Shown: piece after piece, positions 1-9,081 of the stretch | Numbering within the stretch: the first letter of the stretch is position 1 | Layout of the letters: each line of letters opens with the position of its first letter | DNA from: Clostridia bacterium | GTDB taxonomy: Bacteria > Bacillota > Clostridia > Christensenellales > Aristaeellaceae | Assembly (NCBI GenBank): GCA_030530315.1 | Contig: JAUMVG010000002.1 | Span: 1,188-65,187, forward strand | DNA: 64,000 nt | Reading direction: 5' to 3' | Notes under the pieces: model-generated | Database searches by the model: none | Seen by the model: the letters and a program-made list of their open reading frames with translations, nothing else | What the model was told of the DNA's origin: nothing | Position numbers and translations under genes: made by a program

Positions 1-290
1 CCAGCGCCCGCGTCGTTGGACCCCCCCGGCGCCCGCCGGCGCCCGCGCGGCGGCGCCGCGCGCGGGCGCCCCCCCCCCGCCGCAGGCGCTTTTGGGCGAA
101 GTGGTACCGGCTGGACCGTGATGCTGGAAAAACCCGCAGAGGCTGAATTTGAAACGGACAGACGGAAAACACAGCACAGGGCCATGAAGCCATCCAATTT
201 GATGGAAAATATCTCAGCCCAGGCAGGAAAAACGGCTTTTGACAGAGAATGAATATAATAATATGAATATTTGAAACGGAGGCATAGACC
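1..290. other. Gene-free, extremely GC-rich left edge
   Basis: The first ~100 bases are almost pure G and C with long C runs and no convincing codon structure. A short open frame here lacks a ribosome binding site and reads as low-complexity Arg/Pro/Gly. The last 50 bases are AT-rich and presumably hold the promoter of the next gene, but no well-spaced -35/-10 pair could be fixed. I see no supported gene. Confidence 0.5.
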
Positions 291-860
291 ATGCGCGCAA
301 AGATCTTTGGCGCACTGTCGCTCGCGCTGACGCTGCTGCTGGCGCTGAGCCTGACCGGCGCGGCCCTTGCAGGCGCCTACGGCTACGAGATCGACGTGGA
401 CGCCATGAAGGCACAGGAAGCCGCGGACACCTTCCCGGTCAAGGTGGTGGAGAAAAAGGCGGTAGAGGATTGCTTCGACTGCGATATCGGAGAATACAAC
501 GACGACGCCCTGGTGATCACCGTCAGCAATGGATCGACGGACACCCTCGCCGCGCTGAAGGTCTGCTTCGTGGCCTATGACAGCGAAAGCAAGACCGTGA
601 AGGTCACCAGCGACCTGGTATTTGCCGCCTTCAACGCCTCCCCGGAGATCTATACGATGAGCCGCGAGGAGCTGAGCGTCGCGTCCGGCCAGAGCTGTGT
701 GCTGTCCATGCCGGTATCCTATGAGAACTTCGTGGGCGTCCGGGCCATGGTGGCGGAGTACACCAAGCCGGACGGCACCGTGGTCGCCAATCCCGCCTTT
801 GACGCCTGGCAGAACCTGGCCTTCGGCCTCGCCGCGGGCAGCTCGACCGAGCTGGACTGA
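291..860 (+). CDS. Secreted protein of unknown function (tandem paralog 1)
   Basis: A 189-residue protein with a clear signal peptide: basic Met-Arg-Ala-Lys, a Leu/Ala-rich core, and cleavage probably after the Ala-Leu-Ala near residue 26. There is no lipobox cysteine, so the mature protein is likely released or wall-associated. The mature part starts with an Asp-Val-Asp-Ala-Met/Leu-Lys motif shared with the next gene and looks like a small beta-rich domain (repeated Val/Leu strands, conserved VKVV/VKIV-EKK stretch). Start chosen at an ATG preceded by GGAGG. It is followed after 21 bases by a paralog, so the two probably form one transcript. I do not recognise a named function. Confidence 0.75.
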   Translation: MRAKIFGALSLALTLLLALSLTGAALAGAYGYEIDVDAMKAQEAADTFPVKVVEKKAVEDCFDCDIGEYNDDALVITVSNGSTDTLAALKVCFVAYDSESKTVKVTSDLVFAAFNASPEIYTMSREELSVASGQSCVLSMPVSYENFVGVRAMVAEYTKPDGTVVANPAFDAWQNLAFGLAAGSSTELD

Positions 861-881
861 TTTCGGAGGGAGGAAACTGAC

Positions 882-1427
882 GTGAAGATGAGAATGTGCG
901 TCTGCCTCGCGCTGTGCGCGCTGCTGGCCTGCGCGCTGCCGCTGTCAGCGCTGGCCTTCAATAATTATGCCCTGGATGTGGACGCCCTCAAGGCCCTGGA
1001 GCAGCAGGATCCCTTCGAGGTGAAGATCGTCAAGAAGACCGTCACCGACGGCGCGAACAGCAATGATTTCTCGAATCCGGATATCCTCACGCTGGATGTG
1101 CAGAACGGCTTCGGAAAGGCGATTGCCCAGGTGTCGGTGATGGTGGTCTGCTACGACGGGGAAAACCTGGCCCAGCCGCTGCAGGGGAACAGCAACCTCA
1201 TCACTGTGCGGGAGAAGCGCAAGCTCTATACCTCCACCTTTGAGGACGTGAACGCCCCCGGCGGCGCATCCTTTCAGCTGAACATCGCCTGCGGCCACTC
1301 CAAGTTTACCGGCGCGCGGGCGCTGGTGGCACAGGTGGTGACCGCCGACGGCGAGACACTCACCAACCCGATCTACGAGCAATGGCAGGAGCTGGCGCTG
1401 GGTTCGCCCACCCACATCCTGGACTGA
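882..1427 (+). CDS. Secreted protein of unknown function (tandem paralog 2)
   Basis: A 181-residue secreted protein, homologous to the upstream gene. Both have a signal peptide, then an (Y-x-I/L)-D-V-D-A-(M/L)-K segment, then (V/E)-V-K-(V/I)-V-(E/K)-K-K, and both end with A-L-V-A-x-x-x followed by N-P-x-(F/Y)-x-x-W-Q-(N/E)-L-A-(F/L)-G. A GTG start at 882 (or ATG at 888) follows a GGAGGGAGG ribosome binding site. No catalytic motif or lipobox is visible. The two copies are clearly diverged, so this is an old tandem duplication rather than an assembly artefact. Function unknown. Confidence 0.75.
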   Translation: MKMRMCVCLALCALLACALPLSALAFNNYALDVDALKALEQQDPFEVKIVKKTVTDGANSNDFSNPDILTLDVQNGFGKAIAQVSVMVVCYDGENLAQPLQGNSNLITVREKRKLYTSTFEDVNAPGGASFQLNIACGHSKFTGARALVAQVVTADGETLTNPIYEQWQELALGSPTHILD

Positions 1428-1449
1428 GAATGCCATTCGACGCGTGGAG

Positions 1450-1488
1450 GACCGCCGCCGACCCGGCGCGAGCCGGACGGCGGCGGTC
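1450..1488 (+). terminator. Strong GC hairpin after the secreted paralogs
   Basis: A 10-bp stem (1450-1459 with 1479-1488) encloses a second stem CCGGC/GCCGG. There is no T-run, so it may end or attenuate the upstream transcript or simply protect its 3' end. Confidence 0.4.
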
Positions 1489-1526
1489 TGCGCATCCTTA
1501 TGATCGATCCGAAGGGGGAAGAGCCG

Positions 1527-3947
1527 ATGACCAGGCGATTGACGGGGCTGCTGATGGCGGCGGTGCTGCTCCTTGGGCTGGCCGCGCCGCCGGCGCGGGC
1601 CGAAGGCGCGGAGCTGACGCTGATGGTATACATGTGCGGCAGCAACCTCGAAAGCCAGTATTCCGCGGCGACGATGGACCTGCTGGAGATGGCCTCCTCG
1701 GGCTATGACATGAAAAAGGTCAACCTGCTGGTGATGACCGGCGGCACCCAGAGCTGGGAACTGGGTTTGCCCACGGATGCCTTGTGCGTTTACATGCCCA
1801 TGCGCGGCAGCCTGCGCATGGTGGACGCCTTCGAATCCATGAGCATGGGCTCGCCGGAGGCGCTGAACGCCCTGCTGGCCTTCGGCTACGAGCGCTTCCC
1901 CGCGCAGAAGTACGCGCTGATCATGTGGGACCACGGCGGCGGGCCGCTGAACGGCGTCTGCTGGGACGAGCTGTACGAGTCGGATCATCTGACGATGGAG
2001 GAGCTCACCTCGGCGCTGGCTTCCAGCCCCGTGGCGAGCCAACCCCTGGAGTGGATCGGCTTCGATGCCTGCCTGATGGCCTCCGCCGAGGTGGCATCGC
2101 TGCTGGAGCCCTATGCCCGGTACATGATCGCCTCCGAGGAGACGGAGCCGGGCGAGGGCTGGGACTACGCCTTCCTGACGGACATCGACGGCGACGCGGA
2201 CGGAGCGGCCACCGGACGCAGGATCATCGACGGCTACTTCGAGGCCTCCGGCGCGAGCCCCCGGCTCACGCTGTCCTGCATGGACCTGACAAAGGTCGGC
2301 GCGCTGCGCCAGGCCATGGACGGCTTCTTCGAGGGGCTGGAGATCAGCGGCGGTAACTACAGCATGTACTCCTACGTGGCGCGAAACACCCGGGGCTTTG
2401 GCAAGGGCGCGTCCCGGGGATCCAGCTATGACCTGATCGACCTGGGCTCCCTGGTGGACCAGCTCTCCGAGCAGCCATCGGCGGACGCCGCCGCGGCGGA
2501 GAGCGCCCGGAAGGCACTGGAGGACATCATCGTCTACAGCCGATGCGGCGACGACGCCGGGAGCGGCCTGTCGATCTACCATCCCTTTGACAACCTGGAG
2601 AGCTACGCTTCGACCTGGAGCGCGCTGTATCCGCAGCTGGGGTTCTCCCAGGGATACGCTGATTACGTGGCGCGCTTTGCTGGGTTCCTGTTCGGTACGG
2701 CGAAGGTGGCCTGGGACAGCCTGACGGCGCTGCCCACCAACGAGGCGGGCGTGCTGGCGCTCCCGCTGTCCAACGAGCAGCGGGAGATGCTCTCCTCGGC
2801 GATGCTGAACGTGCTGCGCTGGGACGCGGAAAGCCGCGCCTATGCCCGGCTGTGCGCCGTGAACCGGGTGACGCTGGAGGACGGCGTGCTGTACGCGGCG
2901 GTCCCCGAGCAGTTCCTGGCGGCGGTGGATGAATCCGGGAATGCGCTGGTGGAGGCCGTGCCCTTCGAGCCCCTGGAGGACGGCACGGTGGCGGTCTATG
3001 TTAATTTCTGCGCGGCCGGGGCCGCCGACAGCGACGAGGCCTCCGCGCTGGTGGCCGTGAACACCCTGGGCAGGAGCAAGGACTTCGGTTCCTATTCCTT
3101 TGAGGACAACTCCAGCATTTCCTCTCAGTCCGGCGGCGGTGTGCTGAGCCAGGGCAGCCAGACGAGCGTGGGCTCCGAGGTGCAGGGCCTTGTCAGCGCC
3201 GACAGCCAGCCCCTGAGCGACATCCTCGCGGCGGACAAGCCCCAGGTGAGCAGCGTCTCGCCGATGAGCCTGCATGACTTCGGCGAAGTGCTGACGCTGC
3301 CGCAGACGGTGTCCTTCGACATCGGGGCCGCGCCGGTCTCCGCCACGGCGTCGGGCGGCACGCTGCTGATGCCCTCGGGCCAGAACACGGTGCAGATCGT
3401 GCCGGCGGAGGTCGACACGACCCAGCTGGAGAACCATGCCGGCGGCCACGCGGGCAGCGTCAGTTCCCAGGTACCGCTGGACTCCTTTGCCACCATCGAC
3501 GTGGGCACCTTCTCCCCGGAACAGGTCGTCGTGGACCTGAGCGCCTATGAGGGCGGCGAGGGAGAGAAGCCCGAGCAGGCCGACGTGGTGCACGCCTGGC
3601 TGCGCTGCGAGGTGGGGGAGGACGGCGGCCTGAAGGTGCTGGAGACCTGGTGCTACAGCCCGGAGAACGACATCTGGTCCACCCGCGGCGCGCTGGACAC
3701 CGCCAGCTACCCGGTGCTGGCCTTCCCGATGTCCTGGCGGCTGCCTACCACCACCGACGAATCCCTGACCGGCTTTGACGCCTGGGAGGAGGCCTTCACT
3801 TCTTCGGTGACCGCGCCCTCCGAGGGCTGGCAGCTGCGCTTTATACCCGGCAGTGGCGGCGGGGAGGACCTTTGCGCGTCCTTCCAGGTCACCGATTCCC
3901 AGAACCGCACCCACGGCAGCGTGCCCCTGCGGCTGGGCGGGAAATAG
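1527..3947 (+). CDS. Clostripain-family (C11) cysteine protease, secreted
   Basis: An ~806-residue secreted peptidase of family C11. A signal peptide (MTRRLTG, hydrophobic core, ends AARA-type near residue 26) is followed by the C11 domain. L-M-V-Y-M-C-G-S-N-L-E is the typical first strand. The catalytic His lies in I-M-W-D-H-G-G-G and the catalytic Cys in G-F-D-A-C-L-M-A-S, followed by A-S-E-E-T-E-P-G-E-G-W. The C-terminal ~400 residues are beta-rich and unassigned. An upstream ATG at 1500 is possible, but 1527 has an AAGGGGG site 8 bases away and yields the clean signal peptide. C11 enzymes usually cleave after Arg or Lys. It follows the two secreted paralogs, which could be partners or substrates; that is only a guess. 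Confidence 0.85.
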   Translation: MTRRLTGLLMAAVLLLGLAAPPARAEGAELTLMVYMCGSNLESQYSAATMDLLEMASSGYDMKKVNLLVMTGGTQSWELGLPTDALCVYMPMRGSLRMVDAFESMSMGSPEALNALLAFGYERFPAQKYALIMWDHGGGPLNGVCWDELYESDHLTMEELTSALASSPVASQPLEWIGFDACLMASAEVASLLEPYARYMIASEETEPGEGWDYAFLTDIDGDADGAATGRRIIDGYFEASGASPRLTLSCMDLTKVGALRQAMDGFFEGLEISGGNYSMYSYVARNTRGFGKGASRGSSYDLIDLGSLVDQLSEQPSADAAAAESARKALEDIIVYSRCGDDAGSGLSIYHPFDNLESYASTWSALYPQLGFSQGYADYVARFAGFLFGTAKVAWDSLTALPTNEAGVLALPLSNEQREMLSSAMLNVLRWDAESRAYARLCAVNRVTLEDGVLYAAVPEQFLAAVDESGNALVEAVPFEPLEDGTVAVYVNFCAAGAADSDEASALVAVNTLGRSKDFGSYSFEDNSSISSQSGGGVLSQGSQTSVGSEVQGLVSADSQPLSDILAADKPQVSSVSPMSLHDFGEVLTLPQTVSFDIGAAPVSATASGGTLLMPSGQNTVQIVPAEVDTTQLENHAGGHAGSVSSQVPLDSFATIDVGTFSPEQVVVDLSAYEGGEGEKPEQADVVHAWLRCEVGEDGGLKVLETWCYSPENDIWSTRGALDTASYPVLAFPMSWRLPTTTDESLTGFDAWEEAFTSSVTAPSEGWQLRFIPGSGGGEDLCASFQVTDSQNRTHGSVPLRLGGK

Positions 3948-3993
3948 GAAACGGCTATAGCCGGCTAAAGCAAAATGATAACGTTCAGGACTA

Positions 3994-4022
3994 TTGCGCC
4001 ATAACAAATTGTGTGCTATGAT
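3994..4022 (+). promoter_or_regulatory. Sigma-A type promoter for the amino acid ABC transporter
   Basis: TTGCGC at 3994, a 17-base spacer, then TATGAT at 4017, 58 bases upstream of the solute-binding protein start. Confidence 0.55.
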
Positions 4023-4079
4023 GAGGCCATCCTGCGGAGTATCGCGGGGCCGAAGGGCTGACTGAGGAGGATCCATATT

Positions 4080-4865
4080 ATGAAGAAACTGATCGCGCTG
4101 GCGATGGCGCTGATGCTGGCGATGACCGTTGCCGCCGTGGCGGAGTCCGCCGACCTGCTGTCCCAGATCCGGGAGCGGGGGACGCTGATCATCGGCACCG
4201 AGGGCAACTGGGCCCCCTGGACCTATCACGACGAAAACGATGTGCTGACGGGCTTCGACATCGAGATCGGCAGCCTGATCGCCCGGGGCCTGGGCGTCGA
4301 GCCCGAGTTCATGGAGACGGACTGGGATTCCATACTGGCCGGCGTCGATTCCGGACGGTTCGACATCGCCTGCAACGGCGTGGGCTATACCGAGATCCGC
4401 GCCCAGAAGTACAGCTTCTCCGAACCCTACGTGTACACCGAGATCGTGCTGGTGGTGCGCGGCGACAATGAGGACATCCACAGCGTGGACGACCTGGACG
4501 GCCGCACCACGGCCAACACCGCCTCCAGCACCTTTGCCGGAATCGGCGAGCAGTACGGCGCGACGGTGACGCCGGTGAACACCCTGACCGAGACCATCAT
4601 GCTGGTGGAGCAGGGCCGCGTGGACGCCACGATCAACGCGAAGGGCTCCATCGACGATTACCTGGGCGAGCACCCGGACGCCAACATCAAGGTGGTGCAG
4701 GTGTTGGACGAGGGCGAGCCGGTGGCCTATCCCGTCCGCAAGGGCGAGGAGACCGAGGCCCTGGTGGCCGCGATCAACGAGATCCTGGAGCAGGCGCGCC
4801 AGGACGGCACGCTGTCCGCGCTATCCGTCAAGTACTTCGGGCAGGACCTGACCGGAACGAACTGA
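4080..4865 (+). CDS. Amino acid ABC transporter, family 3 solute-binding protein
   Basis: 261 residues: signal peptide (MKKLIALAMALMLAMTVAAVA), then a periplasmic-binding-protein fold of the polar amino acid type. Family marks are R-G-T-L-I-I-G-T-E near residue 38, the G-F-D-I-E-I-G segment and F-D-I-A-C-N-G-V-G-Y-T-E-x-R, which contains the ligand-binding Arg. It would deliver a polar amino acid to the permease and ATPase that follow. Unusually for a Gram-positive, the signal peptide lacks a lipobox Cys, so its membrane tether is unclear. GAGGAGG lies 9 bases before the ATG. Confidence 0.88.
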   Translation: MKKLIALAMALMLAMTVAAVAESADLLSQIRERGTLIIGTEGNWAPWTYHDENDVLTGFDIEIGSLIARGLGVEPEFMETDWDSILAGVDSGRFDIACNGVGYTEIRAQKYSFSEPYVYTEIVLVVRGDNEDIHSVDDLDGRTTANTASSTFAGIGEQYGATVTPVNTLTETIMLVEQGRVDATINAKGSIDDYLGEHPDANIKVVQVLDEGEPVAYPVRKGEETEALVAAINEILEQARQDGTLSALSVKYFGQDLTGTN

Positions 4866-5033
4866 CGAACGCTTCACAACCGCATGACTGGAGGCGCGAA
4901 CGCGCTGCCGCGGGATTCGCTTTCGGCATTGTCGCCGGGGCGGGATCATGGCGGAGGGCGCGTCGCGCCTTTGTGCCCGCTCGGGAATGGCTGTTTCGGT
5001 GGTAAAGACGAGCGATGATGACGAGGTTATACG

Positions 5034-5704
5034 ATGAATGAAAGACTCTGGGGCATCCTGGTGGACGCCTTTCCCAAGCTGCTGAGCTACGGCGTGCGCG
5101 TCACGGTGCCGCTGACGATCCTCTCCTTCGCGCTGGCGCTGGTGATCTCGGTGATCGTGGCGATGATCCAGTACGCCAACGTCCGCATTCTGCGGGAGAT
5201 CTGCCGCTTTTACATCTGGATCGTCCGGGGCACGCCCCTGCTGGTACAGCTGTACCTGGTGTTCTACGGACTGCCGAGCCTGGGCGTCACGCTGGACGCC
5301 TTCCCGACGGCGGTGCTGGTATTTGGCTTCAACGAGGGCGCCTACATGGCTGAGAGCGTCCGCGGCGCGCTGGAGAGCGTGTCCCGGGGACAGATGGAGG
5401 CCGGGCAGTGCGTGGGGCTTTCCTATCTGCAGATCATGGCCCACATCGTGCTGCCTCAGGCGTTTCGGACCGCCTTCCCGGCGCTGTCCAATTCGCTGAT
5501 CTCCATGCTGAAGGGCACCTCCCTGGCGGCGACCATCACCGTCACGGAGATGTTCCGCGAGGCGACGGTGATCAACGGCAGGGTGTACGAGTCACTGGGC
5601 CTGTACACCGAGGTGGCGTTGATCTACCTGGCCTTCTGCACGGTGCTGACCTGGCTGCAGCACATCGGCGAGAAGAAGCTGGCCAGCTACGGGGGTGACA
5701 GGGC

Positions 5705-5708
<4 letters not shown>
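5034..5708 (+). CDS. Amino acid ABC transporter permease
   Basis: 224 residues with about five hydrophobic helices. The His/Glu/Gln-permease signature is visible: I-V-R-G-T-P-L-L-V-Q-L-Y near residue 62 and the EAA loop E-A-G-Q-C-V-G-L-S-Y-L-Q-I, followed by V-L-P-Q-A-F-R-T-A-F-P. It forms the membrane channel of the polar amino acid importer whose binding protein lies 168 bases upstream. It overlaps the ATPase gene by 4 bases (ATGA), which suggests translational coupling. The gap to the binding-protein gene contains a GGCGCG-TC-GCGCC hairpin that may adjust the stoichiometry. Confidence 0.88.
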
Positions 5709-6451
<743 letters not shown>

Positions 6452-6493
6452 GAGGCGCACAGGCTCACAGCTTATCGGATGATTAAAACAGAT

Positions 6494-6530
6494 GCGGCGC
6501 GGGGATGCTTCCCCGCGCCGCGTTTTGTCT
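6494..6530 (+). terminator. Rho-independent terminator between convergent operons
   Basis: A 12-bp perfect GC-rich stem (6494-6505 with 6510-6521), a 4-base loop and GTTTTGT after it. An A-rich stretch on the other side lets it also serve metVF on the minus strand. Confidence 0.85.
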
Positions 6531-6547
6531 ATTATTGATAGGTTCTG

Positions 6548-7468
6548 TCAGATGGCGATGCCGGCCTTCTCCAGGATGGTGGGCACGTTCTTTTCGGCGC
6601 CGATGGCCATGATGTGCACGCCGTCGCAGATGCCTTCGGCCTTGATCTTGGCGATCATCTCGGCGGCCATCTCGATGCCCAGCTTGGCGGGCAGGCCCTT
6701 GACGCCCTTTTCCTTGCCCTCGGCGGCGGCCGCGGCCAGGCGGTCGATCATGTCCTGGGGCACGGCGATGCCGGGAACGTTCTCATTCATGTACTTGGCC
6801 ATGCCGGCGGCCTTCAGCGGGATGATGCCCGCCATGATGTGGGCCTTGATGCCGGCCTTGTCCACGGCGTCCATGAAGCGCTTCAGAGCGTCCAGGTCGA
6901 AGATGCCCTGAGTCTGGATGTACTTCGCGCCGGCGTCCACCTTCTGGCGGAGCTTGTTGATCTGCAGGATCTGGGGCTCATAGACAGGGGTGACCGCCGC
7001 GCCCTTGTAGAAGGTGGGGGTGGTGGCCAGGTCGTTGCCGCCGCAGTCCTTGCCGGTGGCCTCCATGGTGGAGAGCATGCGCAGGATGCCCACGGAGTCC
7101 AGGTCGTAGACGGGCTTGGAGGCCTTGCAGTCGCCGACCATGGTGTGGTCGCCGGTCAGGGCCAGCATGGTGTCGATGCCGAAGGAGGCGGCGGCCAGCA
7201 TGTCGCCCATGATGGCCATGCGGCTGCGGTCGCGGCCGGTCATCTGGATGATGGGCTCCAGGCCCGCCAGCTTCAGCTTGACGCACAGGCCGATGGAGGA
7301 CGCCTTCAGGCAGGCGCTCTGCATGTCCGTGACGTTGATGGCGTGGACCTTGCCCTTGAGCAGCTCGGCCGCCTCCATCTGTTCGGAGAAATCATAGCCC
7401 TTCGGAGGGGCCATCTCGGCGGTCACGCCGAAAATACCGTTTTCAAGTGCATTCTGAAGTACGCTCAT
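6548..7468 (-). CDS. metF: Methylene-tetrahydrofolate reductase MetF, MetV-dependent type
   Basis: 306-residue FAD-dependent TIM-barrel that reduces 5,10-methylene-THF to 5-methyl-THF, the last reductive step of the methyl branch. It resembles the acetogen MetF that works with MetV: E-M-A-P-P-K-G near residue 19, I-N-V-T-D, A-L-T-G-D-H, and K-Y-I-Q-T-Q-G-I-F-D in the second half. The C-terminus keeps an I-C-D-G-V-H-I-M-A strand. metV lies 3 bases upstream, so the two are cotranscribed and presumably form the MetVF complex. A second, classical MetF is encoded at 41248, so this one is likely the catabolic, Wood-Ljungdahl version. Confidence 0.9.
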   Translation of the reverse strand: MSVLQNALENGIFGVTAEMAPPKGYDFSEQMEAAELLKGKVHAINVTDMQSACLKASSIGLCVKLKLAGLEPIIQMTGRDRSRMAIMGDMLAAASFGIDTMLALTGDHTMVGDCKASKPVYDLDSVGILRMLSTMEATGKDCGGNDLATTPTFYKGAAVTPVYEPQILQINKLRQKVDAGAKYIQTQGIFDLDALKRFMDAVDKAGIKAHIMAGIIPLKAAGMAKYMNENVPGIAVPQDMIDRLAAAAAEGKEKGVKGLPAKLGIEMAAEMIAKIKAEGICDGVHIMAIGAEKNVPTILEKAGIAI

Positions 7469-7471
7469 TGC

Positions 7472-8116
7472 TTATTTCCCCCTGATGTTGATCGTTCTGG
7501 GATAGGCGACCTTTTCGTAGCCCTTGTCCTCGCGGGTGATGCCGATCTTCTCCTCCTGGCCGAGCTCGACCAGCTTGTTGTAGATCTCGATCCACGCGCA
7601 GGGGTTTTCGGGGTTCACTTCGCACTTGCCGTTGCGGGAACCGCCGCAGGGGCCGTTCACCAGGGACTTGGCGCAGCGGGAGATGGGACAGATGCCGCCG
7701 GTCTTGCCCAGCACGCAGTCGCCGCACATGTGGCAGGCTTCCTCGAACAGGCCCAGCTTCACGGATTCGCCCAGGAACATGGTGTTGTTGGAGGGATACA
7801 CGGGACACTTGCAGTACTGCGCGATGACCTGCACGCCGTCGCCGCAGGACATGGCCACCACGGCGTCCGGGTTGGCCGCGTTGACGGGCTTCAGGATGGT
7901 GCGGGTCTTCAGGTGCATGCAGCAGTACTCGGACATGGCGGTGGCCACGACCTTGATGCCGTGCTGGGCCAGCACCTGGGTCAGCTCGGCGATCTCCTTC
8001 TCGCCGCCGGTGGCGCAGGCGGTGGCGCAGCTGCCGCAGCCGACGAGGCCCACGGTCTTGACGCCCTTCAGCATGCCCAGCAGCTCTTCGATGGGTTTCT
8101 TCTGAGTGATGATCAT
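7472..8116 (-). CDS. metV: MetV, iron-sulfur/zinc subunit of methylene-THF reductase
   Basis: 214-residue Cys-rich protein of the MTHFR C-terminal family (MetV). Cysteine clusters are visible in G-C-G-S-C-A-T-A-C near residue 27, E-Y-C-C-M-H, S-C-G-D-G-V and C-H-M-C-G-D-C-V-L-G, and in I-C-P-I-S-R-C-A-K-S-L-V-N-G-P-C-G-G. The last group is a hallmark of the family. MetV binds MetF and is thought to deliver electrons to its flavin. It is the first gene of the minus-strand metV-metF operon, with AAGGAG before the ATG and a good promoter 72 bases upstream. No rnfC2, hdrA or other electron-transfer partner of the metVF operon is adjacent, so the electron donor is unknown. Confidence 0.9.
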   Translation of the reverse strand: MIITQKKPIEELLGMLKGVKTVGLVGCGSCATACATGGEKEIAELTQVLAQHGIKVVATAMSEYCCMHLKTRTILKPVNAANPDAVVAMSCGDGVQVIAQYCKCPVYPSNNTMFLGESVKLGLFEEACHMCGDCVLGKTGGICPISRCAKSLVNGPCGGSRNGKCEVNPENPCAWIEIYNKLVELGQEEKIGITREDKGYEKVAYPRTINIRGK

Positions 8117-8187
8117 TGTGATTCTCCTTATGCGTCAGGATTGGAAATGATTGCGGCGGGCTCCGCTGCCCGACCGCTGACACATCA

Positions 8188-8216
8188 ATTATATAGCGGT
8201 GAATAAAATAAATCAA
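8188..8216 (-). promoter_or_regulatory. Sigma-A type promoter of metV-metF
   Basis: On the minus strand TTGATT (8216-8211), 17 bases, TATAAT (8193-8188). It lies 72 bases before metV in an AT-rich patch. Confidence 0.75.
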
Positions 8217-8267
8217 TATCCGTTTGAAGATGTTGTCGAAAGATCAATTTGAAATTTACGGTTCGGT

Positions 8268-8302
8268 AAAACAAAACCGGCGCAGCCTTGACGCGGCGCC
8301 GG
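8268..8302 (-). terminator. Terminator of the Nudix gene
   Basis: Stem CCGGCGC/GCGCCGG (8277-8283 with 8296-8302), followed on the minus strand by TTTTGTTTT. It separates the Nudix gene from metV. Confidence 0.75.
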
Positions 8303-8327
8303 AAAGCGAAACGGGTATTTGTCGGTT

Positions 8328-8777
8328 TTATCGGTCCTTCTCCGAACCGATGAAGATGGTCTCCCCGTGCCCGATCAGACCGGAGATGTTGTCCCGTATG
8401 GCCCGGGGAAACAGGTTGCAGCGGTGTACGGTGTGCAGGTCGATCCAGTCGCAGCCGATTTGGAAGCGGTCCGTCTCGGTGGGGGTGAGCCGCTCCTCGC
8501 TGGCCAGGCGGCAGAGGAAGATGAAGTAGATCTTGTGGCTGTTGCCGTCCCGCCGGCCCTCGCTGATACGCTCGTAGATGCCGGACAGGCGCAGGGGCAC
8601 CACGGAATAGCCCGTCTCCTCCAGCAGTTCGCGGCGAACGGTTTCGCTGAGCATTTCGCCGGTGTGCTGGCCGCCGCCGGGCAGCGCGTAGTATTCCCCG
8701 AACCTGGAGACGCACCGGTTCACCAGTATTTTGCCATCGTGCAGTACGATGGCCTTTGCGGAATTGCGTACAGACAA
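8328..8777 (-). CDS. Nudix hydrolase
   Basis: 149 residues. The Nudix box G-x5-E-x7-R-E-L-x-E-E-T-G is complete (G-G-Q-H-T-G-E then R-E-L-L-E-E-T-G-Y, near residues 36-57), so metal-dependent pyrophosphohydrolase activity on a nucleoside diphosphate-linked compound is expected. The substrate is not predictable. The N-terminal R-N-S-A-K-A-I-V-L is typical of small Nudix proteins. The only plausible in-frame start is TTG at 8777, with GGAAGGA about 10 bases before it; the nearby ATG is in another frame. Single gene with its own terminator. Confidence 0.8.
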   Translation of the reverse strand: MSVRNSAKAIVLHDGKILVNRCVSRFGEYYALPGGGQHTGEMLSETVRRELLEETGYSVVPLRLSGIYERISEGRRDGNSHKIYFIFLCRLASEERLTPTETDRFQIGCDWIDLHTVHRCNLFPRAIRDNISGLIGHGETIFIGSEKDR

Positions 8778-8994
8778 CGGGCTTCATTCCTTCCACGGGC
8801 GGCGGGGGTGCCTGCCGCGCCGATACTGTATCCATTATACGATTTTATCCCGGAAATAGCAATACCAATTGTTCCCCGTCGAATGTAATTTACGTGGATT
8901 CCCATAGCGGAATAATAAATTCCACAAGTTGAACGAATATGCCGGAAAGGATTGTTAAATTTGGTAAAGAAGGCGTGAATATAGTGTTGTTTCG

Positions 8995-9023
8995 TTGATT
9001 GTTTCGGCCGAGGCTGTTACAAT
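8995..9023 (+). promoter_or_regulatory. Sigma-A type promoter of the E2-E1 operon
   Basis: TTGATT (8995-9000), 17 bases, TACAAT (9018-9023), 58 bases before the E2 start. The remainder of the 304-base gap 8778-9081 is AT-rich and shows no other gene. Confidence 0.7.
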
Positions 9024-9081
9024 ATAGGGAGGAAGGCGTATGCCTGAATGGAAAGCAATATATGACAGGGAGGATGCTCTT

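Noticed and set aside
16..252. Short open frame at the left edge
   Set aside because: Low-complexity Arg/Pro/Gly from a GC-rich stretch and no ribosome binding site.
945..4673. Very long open frame on the minus strand opposite the clostripain and binding-protein genes
   Set aside because: A shadow of GC-rich plus-strand genes: composition is His/Gly/Arg/Ala-rich, no ribosome binding site, and the plus strand has clear families.
6614..8206. Long plus-strand frame opposite metV-metF
   Set aside because: Antisense shadow with a repetitive Gly/His/Asp/Val composition; the minus strand carries the recognised genes.
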